Assembly (NCBI RefSeq): GCF_009876115.1 | Contig: NZ_WWSY01000007.1 | Span: 34,451 to 98,450, forward strand | DNA: 64,000 nucleotides | Source: Collinsella aerofaciens | GTDB lineage: Bacteria > Actinomycetota > Coriobacteriia > Coriobacteriales > Coriobacteriaceae | Reading direction: 5' to 3' | Shown: in pieces, positions 42,770-51,974 of the stretch | Layout of the letters: each line of letters starts with the position of its first letter | How positions within the stretch are numbered: position 1 is the stretch's first letter | Notes under the pieces: model-generated | What the model saw: only the letters and a program-made list of their open reading frames with translations | Told to the model about the DNA's origin: nothing | The model's database searches: none | Made by a program: the position numbers and the translations under genes

Positions 42770-43591
42770 TTACTCGCCAGTACCGGAATCGGCTCCATAA
42801 CGCCTCAGGTATTCCATGACTATCAAGTCGATGGCGGCAAGCGCACCGAACTTGCCCGTGTCGATGTTGTTGGTCACTCCGCAGCTCAGTATGCAGGAGG
42901 CATGGTTCCAGTAGGCGCTTGAGGTGTTTTGTGTGATGGCGAGAAGACGACAGCCGGAGGCGGCGAGTGCGTTGACGATTTCTGGATAACGAATGGGGTA
43001 TGTTCCCCCTATGCTGCAAATGATGGCGAGGCTGGATTTGGTGAGCGATTGCGCGCAGGCGAGCTGCGATGAATAATCGAGGTAAAGCTCGATGGGGCGG
43101 TTCATGATGGTGAGCCTGCTTTGGAAGTAGCGGCCCACGTCCCAGAGGAAGTGGTGGGAGAAGAACGCGACATGCCCGCTGTCGTGCAAATCATCGACAA
43201 TGGCGGGCAGTTTCGCGATGTTTGCCGCCGAGATGGTCGTTTCGATATTGAGCAGGATCGCCTCCCGGTAGGATGCCAGAGCGCCTTCCGTGTCGTTTGA
43301 CAGCTGTTCTACAAAGGCATGTGGAAACAACCCGGTTTTGAGGACGTCATGTTCAAGCTGGTTGCGCAGGTCCTTGAAATCAGCGAAACCCATAAACCGG
43401 CAGAATCGCGACACTGAAGCCTTCGAGACGAAGCACATGTCGGCGATTTCTCCAATCGAGAGCTCGCTCAGCTTGCTGTAGTTTTTCACCAGCGTGGTCG
43501 CTATCTCGTAGTTGGTGTCGTGCTGCATTGCGGTGTCGATGTAGTCAAGCAACCGTTCGGCAACCGATCCCATCGAGATGGATTTTTCCAT
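42770..43591 (-). CDS. MurR/RpiR-family transcriptional regulator
   Basis: This 273-residue regulator has an N-terminal helix-turn-helix (LSIGEIADMCFVSKASVSRFCRFMGFADFKDLR, residues ~42-76) and a C-terminal SIS domain (~105-250), which in this family binds a phosphosugar. It lies between the two halves of the PTS/GH1 locus, so a sugar phosphate from this pathway is the likely effector. Candidate operators TTTCA-N5-TGAAA occur upstream of it and of the first GH1 gene. The start at 43591 is preceded by AAGGGG. Confidence 0.88.
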   Translation of the reverse strand: MEKSISMGSVAERLLDYIDTAMQHDTNYEIATTLVKNYSKLSELSIGEIADMCFVSKASVSRFCRFMGFADFKDLRNQLEHDVLKTGLFPHAFVEQLSNDTEGALASYREAILLNIETTISAANIAKLPAIVDDLHDSGHVAFFSHHFLWDVGRYFQSRLTIMNRPIELYLDYSSQLACAQSLTKSSLAIICSIGGTYPIRYPEIVNALAASGCRLLAITQNTSSAYWNHASCILSCGVTNNIDTGKFGALAAIDLIVMEYLRRYGADSGTGE

Positions 43592-43677
43592 GATGGCTGT
43601 CCCCTTTATGCTCAGTGGCCCGAATAAGAGGGCCTCATTTGACCAAACTATAGCTCAAACATGCCGGTATTCCTGCG

Positions 43678-43698
43678 GAGTTTCACGTTATGAAACTC
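43678..43698. promoter_or_regulatory. Candidate RpiR operator between rpiR and chbG
   Basis: GAGTTTCA-CGTTA-TGAAACTC is a palindrome with 8-bp arms, in the divergent region between the regulator and the chbG-PTS genes. It fits autoregulation plus control of the sugar operon. Confidence 0.6.
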
Positions 43699-43879
43699 GC
43701 GTAGCCATCTCGCAACCTTGTGGCACAGCATGTAACCGATTTTGGATATAGCCGGCGTCATACTTAATGCAAGAAGAGACGACGAAGCTTGCCGCCCCGC
43801 CGGAATACGGCATCGGCTCTACACAGGGCATCGCTTCGTTGCTTTGCCGCTCGACGAGATATCGGTTGAGGAGGATCAG

Positions 43880-44647
43880 ATGAAGCGGTTATTGCTGCGC
43901 GCAGACGATTTAGGTTACAGCGACGGTGTTAATTGCGGGATAGCGGCCGCGGTCCAAGCGGGGCTCATTCGCTCGGTGGGCGTCATGACCAACATGCCGC
44001 TTGCAGAAAGCGGTTTGGCGCGCCTGCAAATCAAGGATCTCTGCTTGGGTCAGCACACCAATATCTGCACGGGTAGGCCCCTCAGCGATTCCTCGCTCAT
44101 CTCGAGCATCGTTGACGATGATGGCAATTTCAAGCGGAGCTCAGCATATCGCGCCGCCGCGCGGGCTGGGGAGGACTTCGTGGTGCTTGACGAGGTCATT
44201 ATCGAAATCGAGGCGCAGTATCGGCGATTCCTTGAGCTCGTCGGGCGTGAGCCCGATTACTTCGAGGGACATGCGGTCGCAAGCCCCATGTTCTTCCGCG
44301 GCCTTGAGATCGTTGCCGAGCGTCACGACCTGCCCTATTTCGCGATGGGTGCTCCGGGCGAGCCAGTCACCTTTCGCTCGACGCCGGTGCTTTCCTATGT
44401 TCCCAAGGATTTCTCGTCATATGAAGCGGATCCCTTTGCGGCGCTTCGAGAGGCGCTTGAAACGACACCGGAAGGGATATGCCGTCTCATGGTGTTTCAC
44501 CCAGGTTATATCGACGCGTACTTGCGAGATAACTCGACCATGCTCGAGGCCCGCATCCGGGAAGCCGCGATGCTTGTCGACCCTGATGTCGCCGCATGGC
44601 TTGCAGAGCAGGACGTGGGGCTCGTGACGTACGCGGACCTGACGTAA
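43880..44647 (+). CDS. ChbG/YdjC-family carbohydrate deacetylase
   Basis: ChbG-type enzymes remove an acetyl group from chito-oligosaccharides such as chitobiose-6-phosphate. The 255-residue protein has the metal-binding LLLRADDLGYSDGVNCGI (Asp9/Asp10), GQHTNICTG and YFEGHAVAS with candidate metal histidines, and VFHPGYID near the C-terminus. The start is ATG 43880 with GAGGAGGA just upstream; an upstream frame to 43742 lacks homology. Lying beside a lactose/cellobiose-type PTS, it suggests that at least one transported sugar carries an N-acetyl group. Confidence 0.85.
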   Translation: MKRLLLRADDLGYSDGVNCGIAAAVQAGLIRSVGVMTNMPLAESGLARLQIKDLCLGQHTNICTGRPLSDSSLISSIVDDDGNFKRSSAYRAAARAGEDFVVLDEVIIEIEAQYRRFLELVGREPDYFEGHAVASPMFFRGLEIVAERHDLPYFAMGAPGEPVTFRSTPVLSYVPKDFSSYEADPFAALREALETTPEGICRLMVFHPGYIDAYLRDNSTMLEARIREAAMLVDPDVAAWLAEQDVGLVTYADLT

Positions 44648-44801
44648 GCGTCCGCTGGGGCAATCTCGCCAATTCACGCTGAATGGCGTACTGCCTGAAG
44701 CACGTCGTTGTGATTTTGAAGAGAGGTGGATGCGCTATCTAGAGGGGAAGATGCCGCACACGGGCATCGATAGAGTTCACTGCAAAGATTGGAGCTGAAA
44801 C

Positions 44802-46094
44802 ATGGCGGTATTCGACAAGATCCAAAACATAATGGATAAGACAATCGCACCTGTGGCAAGCAAGGTTGCTGACAGCAAGATGCTCGACGCCCTCATGGGC
44901 GGCATGATGTGCACGCTGCCCATGACCCTTGGCGTCTCGGTTATCGCGATTCTCATCAACTTCCCCATTCCGGGGTTCTCCGATTGGGTGGTTTCGAGCG
45001 GTCTCATGGCGACCGGCAACTCCATCCTCACCGTTACCATGAACATGATGGGTATATACATCTCCTTCTTCATCGGTTTGAGGTGGGGTAAGGTGTGCGG
45101 CCTTAGCGGTTATACCGGTGGCATCGTGAGCGGCGCGGTGTTTTTGGCATTCATGCCGCAGCAATCGTTCGAGGATATTCCCATGGCGAGTTTCATCAAC
45201 ACGTCGTACATGGGATCGAACGGCATCTTCGTCGCCATTCTGCTTGGCCTGATCGTGCCGAAGGTGACAGCCATTTTGATGAGCAAGCTTGAAATCAAGC
45301 TCCCCGATATGGTTCCGCCCATGGTTGCAGACTCGCTGTCGCCGATGTTTGCCGCCATCGTGCTATTCACTGCGGTGTGGTTCGCCAAGTGGGGTCTTTC
45401 TTTCACCCCGTGGGGCAACCTGTTCGATATGATCAACACCTTGATCGGCACGCCGGTCACGATGGTCGGTGCCTCTCCTTTGGCCTATATCATCGTGTGC
45501 TCGCTGCAGTCGATCTTCTGGTTCTTCGGTGTCCACCCCAACGTGATGCTCAACTTCTACGCTCCGGTAATCATGGCTTGCAGCGCTGCTAACACCGAGG
45601 CCATCATCGCGGGCGAGGCACTGCCCTATGGCGCTTGGGCCGTCGTCGCGCTCGGCACCGCCATCGGTGGCCAGGCTAACGCCCTGGGCATCAGCATCTC
45701 GCTGCTCTTCACCAAGTCCGAGCGCTTCAAGGCGATTCGCGGCATCGCGCTTGTTCCGTCGCTTTTCAATATCTCCGAGCCGCTCATGTTCGGTCTGCCG
45801 GTCGTGCTGAATCCCACGTACTTCATCCCGTTCGTGCTGAACATCCCGGTCTGCGCCATCGTGGTCCAGGCGCTTTACGCCCTCGGTCTTGGGGCTGCGT
45901 TCAATCCCACGATTCAGCTTCCCTGGGTGCTTCCCCAGCCGGTCATCGCATTCATGCAGGGCGGCATCGGGTGCCTGGTGATCTCGGTTGCGGTTTTGGC
46001 GGTGTCGGTGCTCATGTATACCCCCTTCACCCTTATGGCTGATCGCCAGGCGTTGCGAGAGGAGCAGGCCGCTCTCGAGGAATCGGCCGCATAG
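44802..46094 (+). CDS. PTS EIIC permease, lactose/cellobiose family
   Basis: This 430-residue membrane component transports a beta-disaccharide while EIIB phosphorylates it. About ten hydrophobic helices are visible. Family segments include FWFFGVHPNVMLNFYAPV, GGQANALGISISLLF and FNISEPLMFGLPVVLNP, the last being a hallmark of this EIIC class. EIIB and EIIA are separate genes immediately downstream, giving the order C-B-A. The exact sugar is not set by sequence, but GH1 and ChbG neighbours favour cellobiose, chitobiose or related sugars. Confidence 0.93.
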   Translation: MAVFDKIQNIMDKTIAPVASKVADSKMLDALMGGMMCTLPMTLGVSVIAILINFPIPGFSDWVVSSGLMATGNSILTVTMNMMGIYISFFIGLRWGKVCGLSGYTGGIVSGAVFLAFMPQQSFEDIPMASFINTSYMGSNGIFVAILLGLIVPKVTAILMSKLEIKLPDMVPPMVADSLSPMFAAIVLFTAVWFAKWGLSFTPWGNLFDMINTLIGTPVTMVGASPLAYIIVCSLQSIFWFFGVHPNVMLNFYAPVIMACSAANTEAIIAGEALPYGAWAVVALGTAIGGQANALGISISLLFTKSERFKAIRGIALVPSLFNISEPLMFGLPVVLNPTYFIPFVLNIPVCAIVVQALYALGLGAAFNPTIQLPWVLPQPVIAFMQGGIGCLVISVAVLAVSVLMYTPFTLMADRQALREEQAALEESAA

Positions 46095-46142
46095 GGATTT
46101 TCATATTCACACCATCATTTTCCATGAGGTTGGGAGCGTAGG

Positions 46143-46439
46143 ATGAAACATATCGTACTTATGTGCGCCGCGGGCGCTTCGACGAGCATGCTGGTACAGC
46201 GCATGCAACAGGCGGCTGAAAAAGACGGTTTCGTGTGCACCATCGAGGCGCACCCTGTCAACCAAGCGGCGGAATATGCGGATAGCGACGTTATCCTGCT
46301 GGGACCGCAGGTTCGCTTTGAACTCAACAAGGTGAAGAATCAAGTGAACTGTCCGGTGGAGCCGATTGATATGACAGCGTATGGGACAATGAACGGCGAG
46401 GCCGTGCTCAAACAGGCTCGAAAGTTGCTGGGGGCATAG
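46143..46439 (+). CDS. PTS EIIB, lactose/cellobiose family
   Basis: This 98-residue cytoplasmic phosphocarrier has the phosphorylated Cys8 in VLMCAAGASTSML and the ADSDVILLGPQVRFEL segment of cellobiose EIIB proteins. It receives phosphate from EIIA and passes it to the sugar in EIIC. Two bases separate it from the EIIA gene. Confidence 0.95.
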   Translation: MKHIVLMCAAGASTSMLVQRMQQAAEKDGFVCTIEAHPVNQAAEYADSDVILLGPQVRFELNKVKNQVNCPVEPIDMTAYGTMNGEAVLKQARKLLGA

Positions 46440-46441
46440 CC

Positions 46442-46783
46442 ATGTCAGAGATCAAACAAGAAGCGATCGATCAGTTTGAAATGACGTGCTTCTCTATCGT
46501 CGCTCAGGTGGGGAGCGCGCGCAGCTGCTACCTCGAAGCGATAACCTGTGCCGAGAATGGTGATTTTGAGGCCGCCCGGAAACTTATCGACGAGGGCAAC
46601 GTGGTGTTCAACGCAGGCCACGACGCTCACATGAAACTGCTTCAGCAAGAGGCCAGCGGCGAGGAGCTGCCGTTTCGCATCATCTTGCTGCATGCGGAGG
46701 ATCAGCTCATGAGCGCTGAGGGCTTCCGTATCCTTGCCGAGCGCTTCATCACGGTCTATCAACGCATGGGTGCAAGCACCTAA
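46442..46783 (+). CDS. PTS EIIA, lactose/cellobiose family
   Basis: This 113-residue all-helical EIIA has the active His84 in ILLHAEDQLMSAE and the aspartate-rich trimer motif NAGHDAHMKLL. It takes phosphate from HPr. It is the third gene of the C-B-A PTS set, followed 85 bases later by a GH1 gene. Confidence 0.94.
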   Translation: MSEIKQEAIDQFEMTCFSIVAQVGSARSCYLEAITCAENGDFEAARKLIDEGNVVFNAGHDAHMKLLQQEASGEELPFRIILLHAEDQLMSAEGFRILAERFITVYQRMGAST

Positions 46784-46787
46784 CTGA

Positions 46788-48356
<1,569 letters not shown>

Positions 48357-48380
48357 CCCTATGGGACAGGGGATAAGATT

Positions 48381-49289
48381 ATGGACTGCTATTTCGGTAT
48401 AGATGCGGGCGGCACTCAGGTGAAATGGGCGGTGGTGAACGCCGACTACCACATTGAGGAGCACGGAAGTATCCCAACATGCACCTCGCCCGCCGACCAG
48501 GTTATCGAAACGTTCCGCTCGGTGATCGAGCCCCATCGCGCCCGGGTGAGGGGTGTGGGAATAAGTATGCCCGGAGTCTTTTCCGAAGGCGATTCCGATG
48601 GCGTGGTTGGGGGAGGCGGCGCCCTTCACTGTTTGGACGGATATCCGCTCGGTCGCATCTTGCGCGAGAGCACGGGGCTTCCCGTAACCATCGAGAACGA
48701 TGCGATGTGCGCGGCACTGGGAGAATATGCCGTCGGCGCGCTGAAGGGGGTCTCCCTGGGGTTGATGGTGGTGATCGGTACGGGTCTCGGCGGTGCCATC
48801 GTTGTTGACGGTCACATCTTGCGAGGCGCGCACAATCTCGCCGGCACCGTGTGCTTTGTGAGCAACGATGTGCGCAAGCCCGTGACCTTTGGGTCGGTGT
48901 ACGGTGATGTCACCAGCTGGCGGGCGCTCCGAGGCCAGGTGTGTGCGGCGAAGGGGATTGATCCGACCGATGATATCGACGGATATCGGATTTTCTCTTG
49001 GATTGAAGAGGGGGATGAGGACGCTCGTCGCGGTCTGGATGCATACGCGTTGGTCTTCGACAACATGCTGATGGGGCTGCAGTCGGTCATCGACCCTGAG
49101 GTCATCGTGGTCGGCGGCGGAATCAGCGCCCGTCCCGAGCTGTTTGAGGCATTTGAGCGCATGATGGATCAGGCTCACGTTCTTCCCATCATACCGAGGC
49201 CCTGCATCAAGCCAGCACAGAACGGCAACGATGCCAATTTGCTTGGCGCTGTGCGCACGCTGCGCCGCTCGCTTGGCGAGTGCGATTGA
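48381..49289 (+). CDS. ROK-family sugar kinase
   Basis: This 302-residue kinase has the N-terminal phosphate loop YFGIDAGGTQVKWAVV, the catalytic Asp107 in ENDAMCAALGE, and VIGTGLGGAIVVDG. It lacks the cysteine-rich zinc motif (CXCGXXGC) normally seen in ROK glucokinases; the corresponding region reads TVCFVSNDVRKPVTFG. It is last in the PTS-GH1 run and probably phosphorylates the free sugar released by GH1 cleavage, or a beta-glucoside as BglK does. Sugar specificity is not determinable here. Two terminators follow. Confidence 0.88.
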   Translation: MDCYFGIDAGGTQVKWAVVNADYHIEEHGSIPTCTSPADQVIETFRSVIEPHRARVRGVGISMPGVFSEGDSDGVVGGGGALHCLDGYPLGRILRESTGLPVTIENDAMCAALGEYAVGALKGVSLGLMVVIGTGLGGAIVVDGHILRGAHNLAGTVCFVSNDVRKPVTFGSVYGDVTSWRALRGQVCAAKGIDPTDDIDGYRIFSWIEEGDEDARRGLDAYALVFDNMLMGLQSVIDPEVIVVGGGISARPELFEAFERMMDQAHVLPIIPRPCIKPAQNGNDANLLGAVRTLRRSLGECD

Positions 49290-49339
49290 TTGGCGGCTGG
49301 TGGCCCGACTCGCGGCCTCCTGTCCTAAAAAAAGAGTAT

Positions 49340-49378
49340 GGGCTCCTTCGTTCATTCGAACGAAGGAGCCCACGTTTT
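49340..49378 (+). terminator. First terminator after the sugar operon
   Basis: A 13-bp perfect stem GGGCTCCTTCGTT/AACGAAGGAGCCC is followed by ACGTTTTG. It is also preceded by seven As, so it could work in both directions. Confidence 0.85.
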
Positions 49379-49382
49379 GTAA

Positions 49383-49422
49383 GGGGCCTCCTAGCGAATT
49401 TTCATTCGCCAGGAGGCCTTTT
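49383..49422 (+). terminator. Second terminator after the sugar operon
   Basis: The stem GGCCTCCT/AGGAGGCC, extended across one mismatch by GCGAA/TTCGC, is followed by TTTT. It lies five bases after the first terminator. Confidence 0.8.
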
Positions 49423-49443
49423 GCTGTTGATCGAGAATGTCGC

Positions 49444-49647
49444 TGGACAGTTAGTTCAGATACGTATTTTTCAGAGGGTGTGTAAAGGCCGACCTGAGCC
49501 CGATTGGGCTGAATTTGACTTTCTGAACCGGTGGAGACGCTCATATAAGGGGGAGAAAGGTTGTCATGGGGCTCAAAGTGACTTCAAACCACTCTATTAG
49601 CGCCAAGAAGCACGGCCAAAAAATACGTATCTGAACTAACTGTCCAC
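49444..49647. mobile_element. MITE-like element with 28-bp terminal inverted repeats
   Basis: Perfect 28-bp inverted repeats (49444-49471 and 49620-49647; ends TGGACAGTTAGTTC and complement) enclose about 150 bases with no reading frame of coding quality. The 204-bp size, lack of a transposase and AT-rich inner ends fit a miniature inverted-repeat element mobilised in trans. No clear target duplication is visible at the ends. Confidence 0.75.
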
Positions 49648-49720
49648 AACCCTCCGCAAACCTTTCATTCCAACCCAAATCAGCCAACGTACGTCATAGC
49701 AATCCCCGGTAGGTCGAGGG

Positions 49721-49806
49721 GTGCTTTGCGGGCGGGACAGGCTTTATCTGAACGACTTTGCAAAGCAACCGGAGTGAAGATAAAGCCTGTCCCGCCCGCA
49801 AAGCAC
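49721..49806. repeat. 28-bp inverted repeat upstream of purE
   Basis: Perfect arms (49721-49748 and 49779-49806, starting GTGCTTTGCGGGCGGGACAG) enclose a 30-base loop with its own CTTTGCAAAG palindrome. The GGGACAGGCTTTAT part recalls the REP-like hairpins elsewhere in the window. It ends about 97 bases before purE. Confidence 0.85.
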
Positions 49807-49902
49807 CACGCAGACCGCAGGGACGGGAGCAGCTATACTACTCTCAGTAGTTAAGGGTCGCGGATTCGCCGCGTCACCGCTCTCAACAGGAGGTCTTTGT
49901 TT

Positions 49903-50367
49903 ATGGCAGATCAGAAGCCGGTTGTCGGGATCATCATGGGCTCCAAGTCCGATCTGGGCGTTATGGAAGGTTGCACCGCCGAGCTCGAGGCGCTGGGCGT
50001 GCCCTATGAGCTCGTGATTGCAAGCGCGCACCGCACGCCGGCGAAGGTCCATGAGTGGGCCTCGACTGCTGCCGACCGCGGCATCAAGGTGATTATCGCT
50101 GCCGCCGGCAAGGCTGCTCACCTGGGCGGTGTCGTGGCTGCGTTTACGCCGCTGCCGGTCATCGGCGTGCCTATGAAGACGAGCGATCTGGGTGGTATGG
50201 ACTCGCTGCTGTCGATGGTGCAGATGCCTTCGGGCGTGCCCGTTGCCTGTGTGGCCATCAACGGTGCCAAGAACGCTGCCATTTACGCCACGCAGATTCT
50301 GGGCGCCTGCGACCCCGAGTACCGTAAGGTTATCGAGAAGATGAAGCAGGAGATGGCTGACGCCTAG
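49903..50367 (+). CDS. purE: N5-carboxyaminoimidazole ribonucleotide mutase
   Basis: PurE (class I) converts N5-CAIR to CAIR in purine synthesis. The 154-residue protein has IIMGSKSDLGVME, IASAHRTPAKVHEW and AAAGKAAHLGGVVAAFT. Length is normal. ATG 49903 has AGGAGG nine bases upstream; a TTG two codons earlier is in frame but overlaps the spacing region. purK is not adjacent, although a class I PurE normally needs it. The sortase gene follows after 35 bases. Confidence 0.95.
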   Translation: MADQKPVVGIIMGSKSDLGVMEGCTAELEALGVPYELVIASAHRTPAKVHEWASTAADRGIKVIIAAAGKAAHLGGVVAAFTPLPVIGVPMKTSDLGGMDSLLSMVQMPSGVPVACVAINGAKNAAIYATQILGACDPEYRKVIEKMKQEMADA

Positions 50368-50402
50368 ACGTTCCGCCGTTTCGCCGCAGTATAAGGAGAG
50401 CC

Positions 50403-51401
50403 ATGTCCGACTATCAGGGAAAACGATTCAAGGCTTCTCAGATTCCCGATCCGTCGAAGCCGGGTGCTGCCCGTGCGGCACAGCAGGGTCGGACATCCTC
50501 TCCTCAGCAGCAGCGCGCGTCGCGTCCCGTGACGCCGGCGACGCATCGTCGACAGGACGCGCCGGCCGCATATCGTCCTTCGTCTTATAGCACCGCTAAG
50601 AAACCGCCCCGGTCTTCATCGCATGCCGCGCCGTCGGATTGCACCGAGCCGCCGCGCAAAAAGCGCCGCTCCATTATTCCCATTCTGCTCATCATCATCG
50701 GTATCGGTCTGATTGTCGCCGCCGCCGCTATTTTTATTAATGCCCAGATTGGCTATAAGCAGGCGAGCGATTCGTATCAGAAAATCGAGAAGCAATATGT
50801 AAGCGATAAGGACGCCAGCGGCGTGCCGATTATCGACTTTGATGCGCTTGCTCAGACGAACCCCGAGATTGTGGGTTGGATTTACGTGCCGGGAACCAAC
50901 ATCAACTATCCCGTGGTGCAGACCAACAACAACTCCAAATACCTCAACACGCTGTTCGACGGAACGGCTAACGCGTCCGGTGCCATTTTCCTGGATAGCG
51001 ATGACACCGCGCCGGGAATGGTCGACCAGCAGACCACGATCTACGGTCACCATATGAACGACGGATCGATGTTCAACGTGATTTCGGACACCACTGATCA
51101 GGCGACGTTCGATAGCATCGAGTTTGTGTACTACATCACGCGCGATGCGACGTATAAGCTGCGTCCGCTGGCGACCAAGGTGGTCGAGGACACGTATGCC
51201 AAGGCGCGCACGACCAATTTTGAGGGCGACGACGGACTCAAGAACTACCTGTCCGAGATGCTCGACGGCGCTTCTGCCGTGGCGAGTGATGCTACCGATC
51301 GTGCCGCTTCGGCAACTAAGGTTGTAACGCTTGTGACCTGTCGTTCGCTGTCGCTGAGCAACACACGCGCCGTCATGGTGCTCACGCCGGTCGAGGAATA
51401 A
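50403..51401 (+). CDS. srtB: Class B sortase
   Basis: This 332-residue membrane-anchored transpeptidase has a long basic, proline-rich cytoplasmic N-terminus (1-88), one membrane helix (91-114) and a sortase domain. Catalytic His216 lies in TIYGHHMNDGSMF, Cys313 in VTLVTC and Arg322 in SNTRAVMV. NPEIVGWIYVPGTNINYPVVQ is typical of class B. It is the only sortase in the window. Class B enzymes usually anchor proteins rather than polymerise pilins, and the locus holds no obvious substrate gene. Confidence 0.92.
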   Translation: MSDYQGKRFKASQIPDPSKPGAARAAQQGRTSSPQQQRASRPVTPATHRRQDAPAAYRPSSYSTAKKPPRSSSHAAPSDCTEPPRKKRRSIIPILLIIIGIGLIVAAAAIFINAQIGYKQASDSYQKIEKQYVSDKDASGVPIIDFDALAQTNPEIVGWIYVPGTNINYPVVQTNNNSKYLNTLFDGTANASGAIFLDSDDTAPGMVDQQTTIYGHHMNDGSMFNVISDTTDQATFDSIEFVYYITRDATYKLRPLATKVVEDTYAKARTTNFEGDDGLKNYLSEMLDGASAVASDATDRAASATKVVTLVTCRSLSLSNTRAVMVLTPVEE

Positions 51402-51464
51402 GTTGTTCGAGAGTAGCTAAAAAGCCCCGTCCCAAATTAGCTACTCGACGACGGTAAGGGAGAA

Positions 51465-51884
51465 ATGATGCTCGAGAGTGGCAAATTGATGCCTTCGATT
51501 GATGCTTGGCTGTGTGAGGCCAAGGCCGATGCTTCGGCGGCAGGCTGCGGGATGTATCTGACGCATAACGGTGTGGTGCGTGCGACGCCCAAGGCCGAGG
51601 TGCGCGGAGTCGAGACCGATGGCGTGGCACCAGGCCACAGGGTGGGCGGCATGGTCTTTGACTACGACGCCGAAAAGGTACGGTCTGCTATCGAGGCCAC
51701 GCGCGCGATGCCGGGTATCGGCTATGTGCGCGTGTGGCTGGCAAGCGGCGAGCTTGCCGTAGGTGACGACATCATGCTCGTGCTTATCGGCGGGGACATT
51801 CGCCCGCACGTGGTCGATGCGCTGCAGGCGCTCGTTGGCACCATCAAGAACGAATGCGTGAGTGAGGTCGAGCGCGAGGCATAG
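51465..51884 (+). CDS. MoaE-like protein (molybdopterin synthase large-subunit fold)
   Basis: This 139-residue protein resembles MoaE. It has GMYLTHNGVVRATP at the start of the fold, GIGYVRVWLASGELAVGDDIMLVLIGGDIRPHVVDALQALVGTIKNECVSEVE, matching the MoaE core (a vGxlxVGd...R...L..iK...WK.E pattern). The terminal lysine region differs (KNECVSEVE in place of the usual PIWKKE), so catalysis is doubtful. No moaD or other molybdenum-cofactor gene is nearby. ATG 51465 or 51468 is possible. A terminator follows. Identity is by motif pattern only. Confidence 0.55.
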   Translation: MMLESGKLMPSIDAWLCEAKADASAAGCGMYLTHNGVVRATPKAEVRGVETDGVAPGHRVGGMVFDYDAEKVRSAIEATRAMPGIGYVRVWLASGELAVGDDIMLVLIGGDIRPHVVDALQALVGTIKNECVSEVEREA

Positions 51885-51914
51885 AGGATTGCGTCGATAG
51901 AAGGATCGTTTATA

Positions 51915-51953
51915 AAAATGCCCACCGGTACGTGTGATACCGGCGGGCATTTT
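51915..51953 (+). terminator. Terminator after the MoaE-like gene
   Basis: The stem AAAATGCCCACCGGTA/TACCGGCGGGCATTTT has one mismatch and a seven-base loop. A T-run follows on both strands, so it may also serve the convergent gene at 51975. Confidence 0.85.
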
Positions 51954-51974
51954 GCGTTTTGGGCGCGGTGAGCG

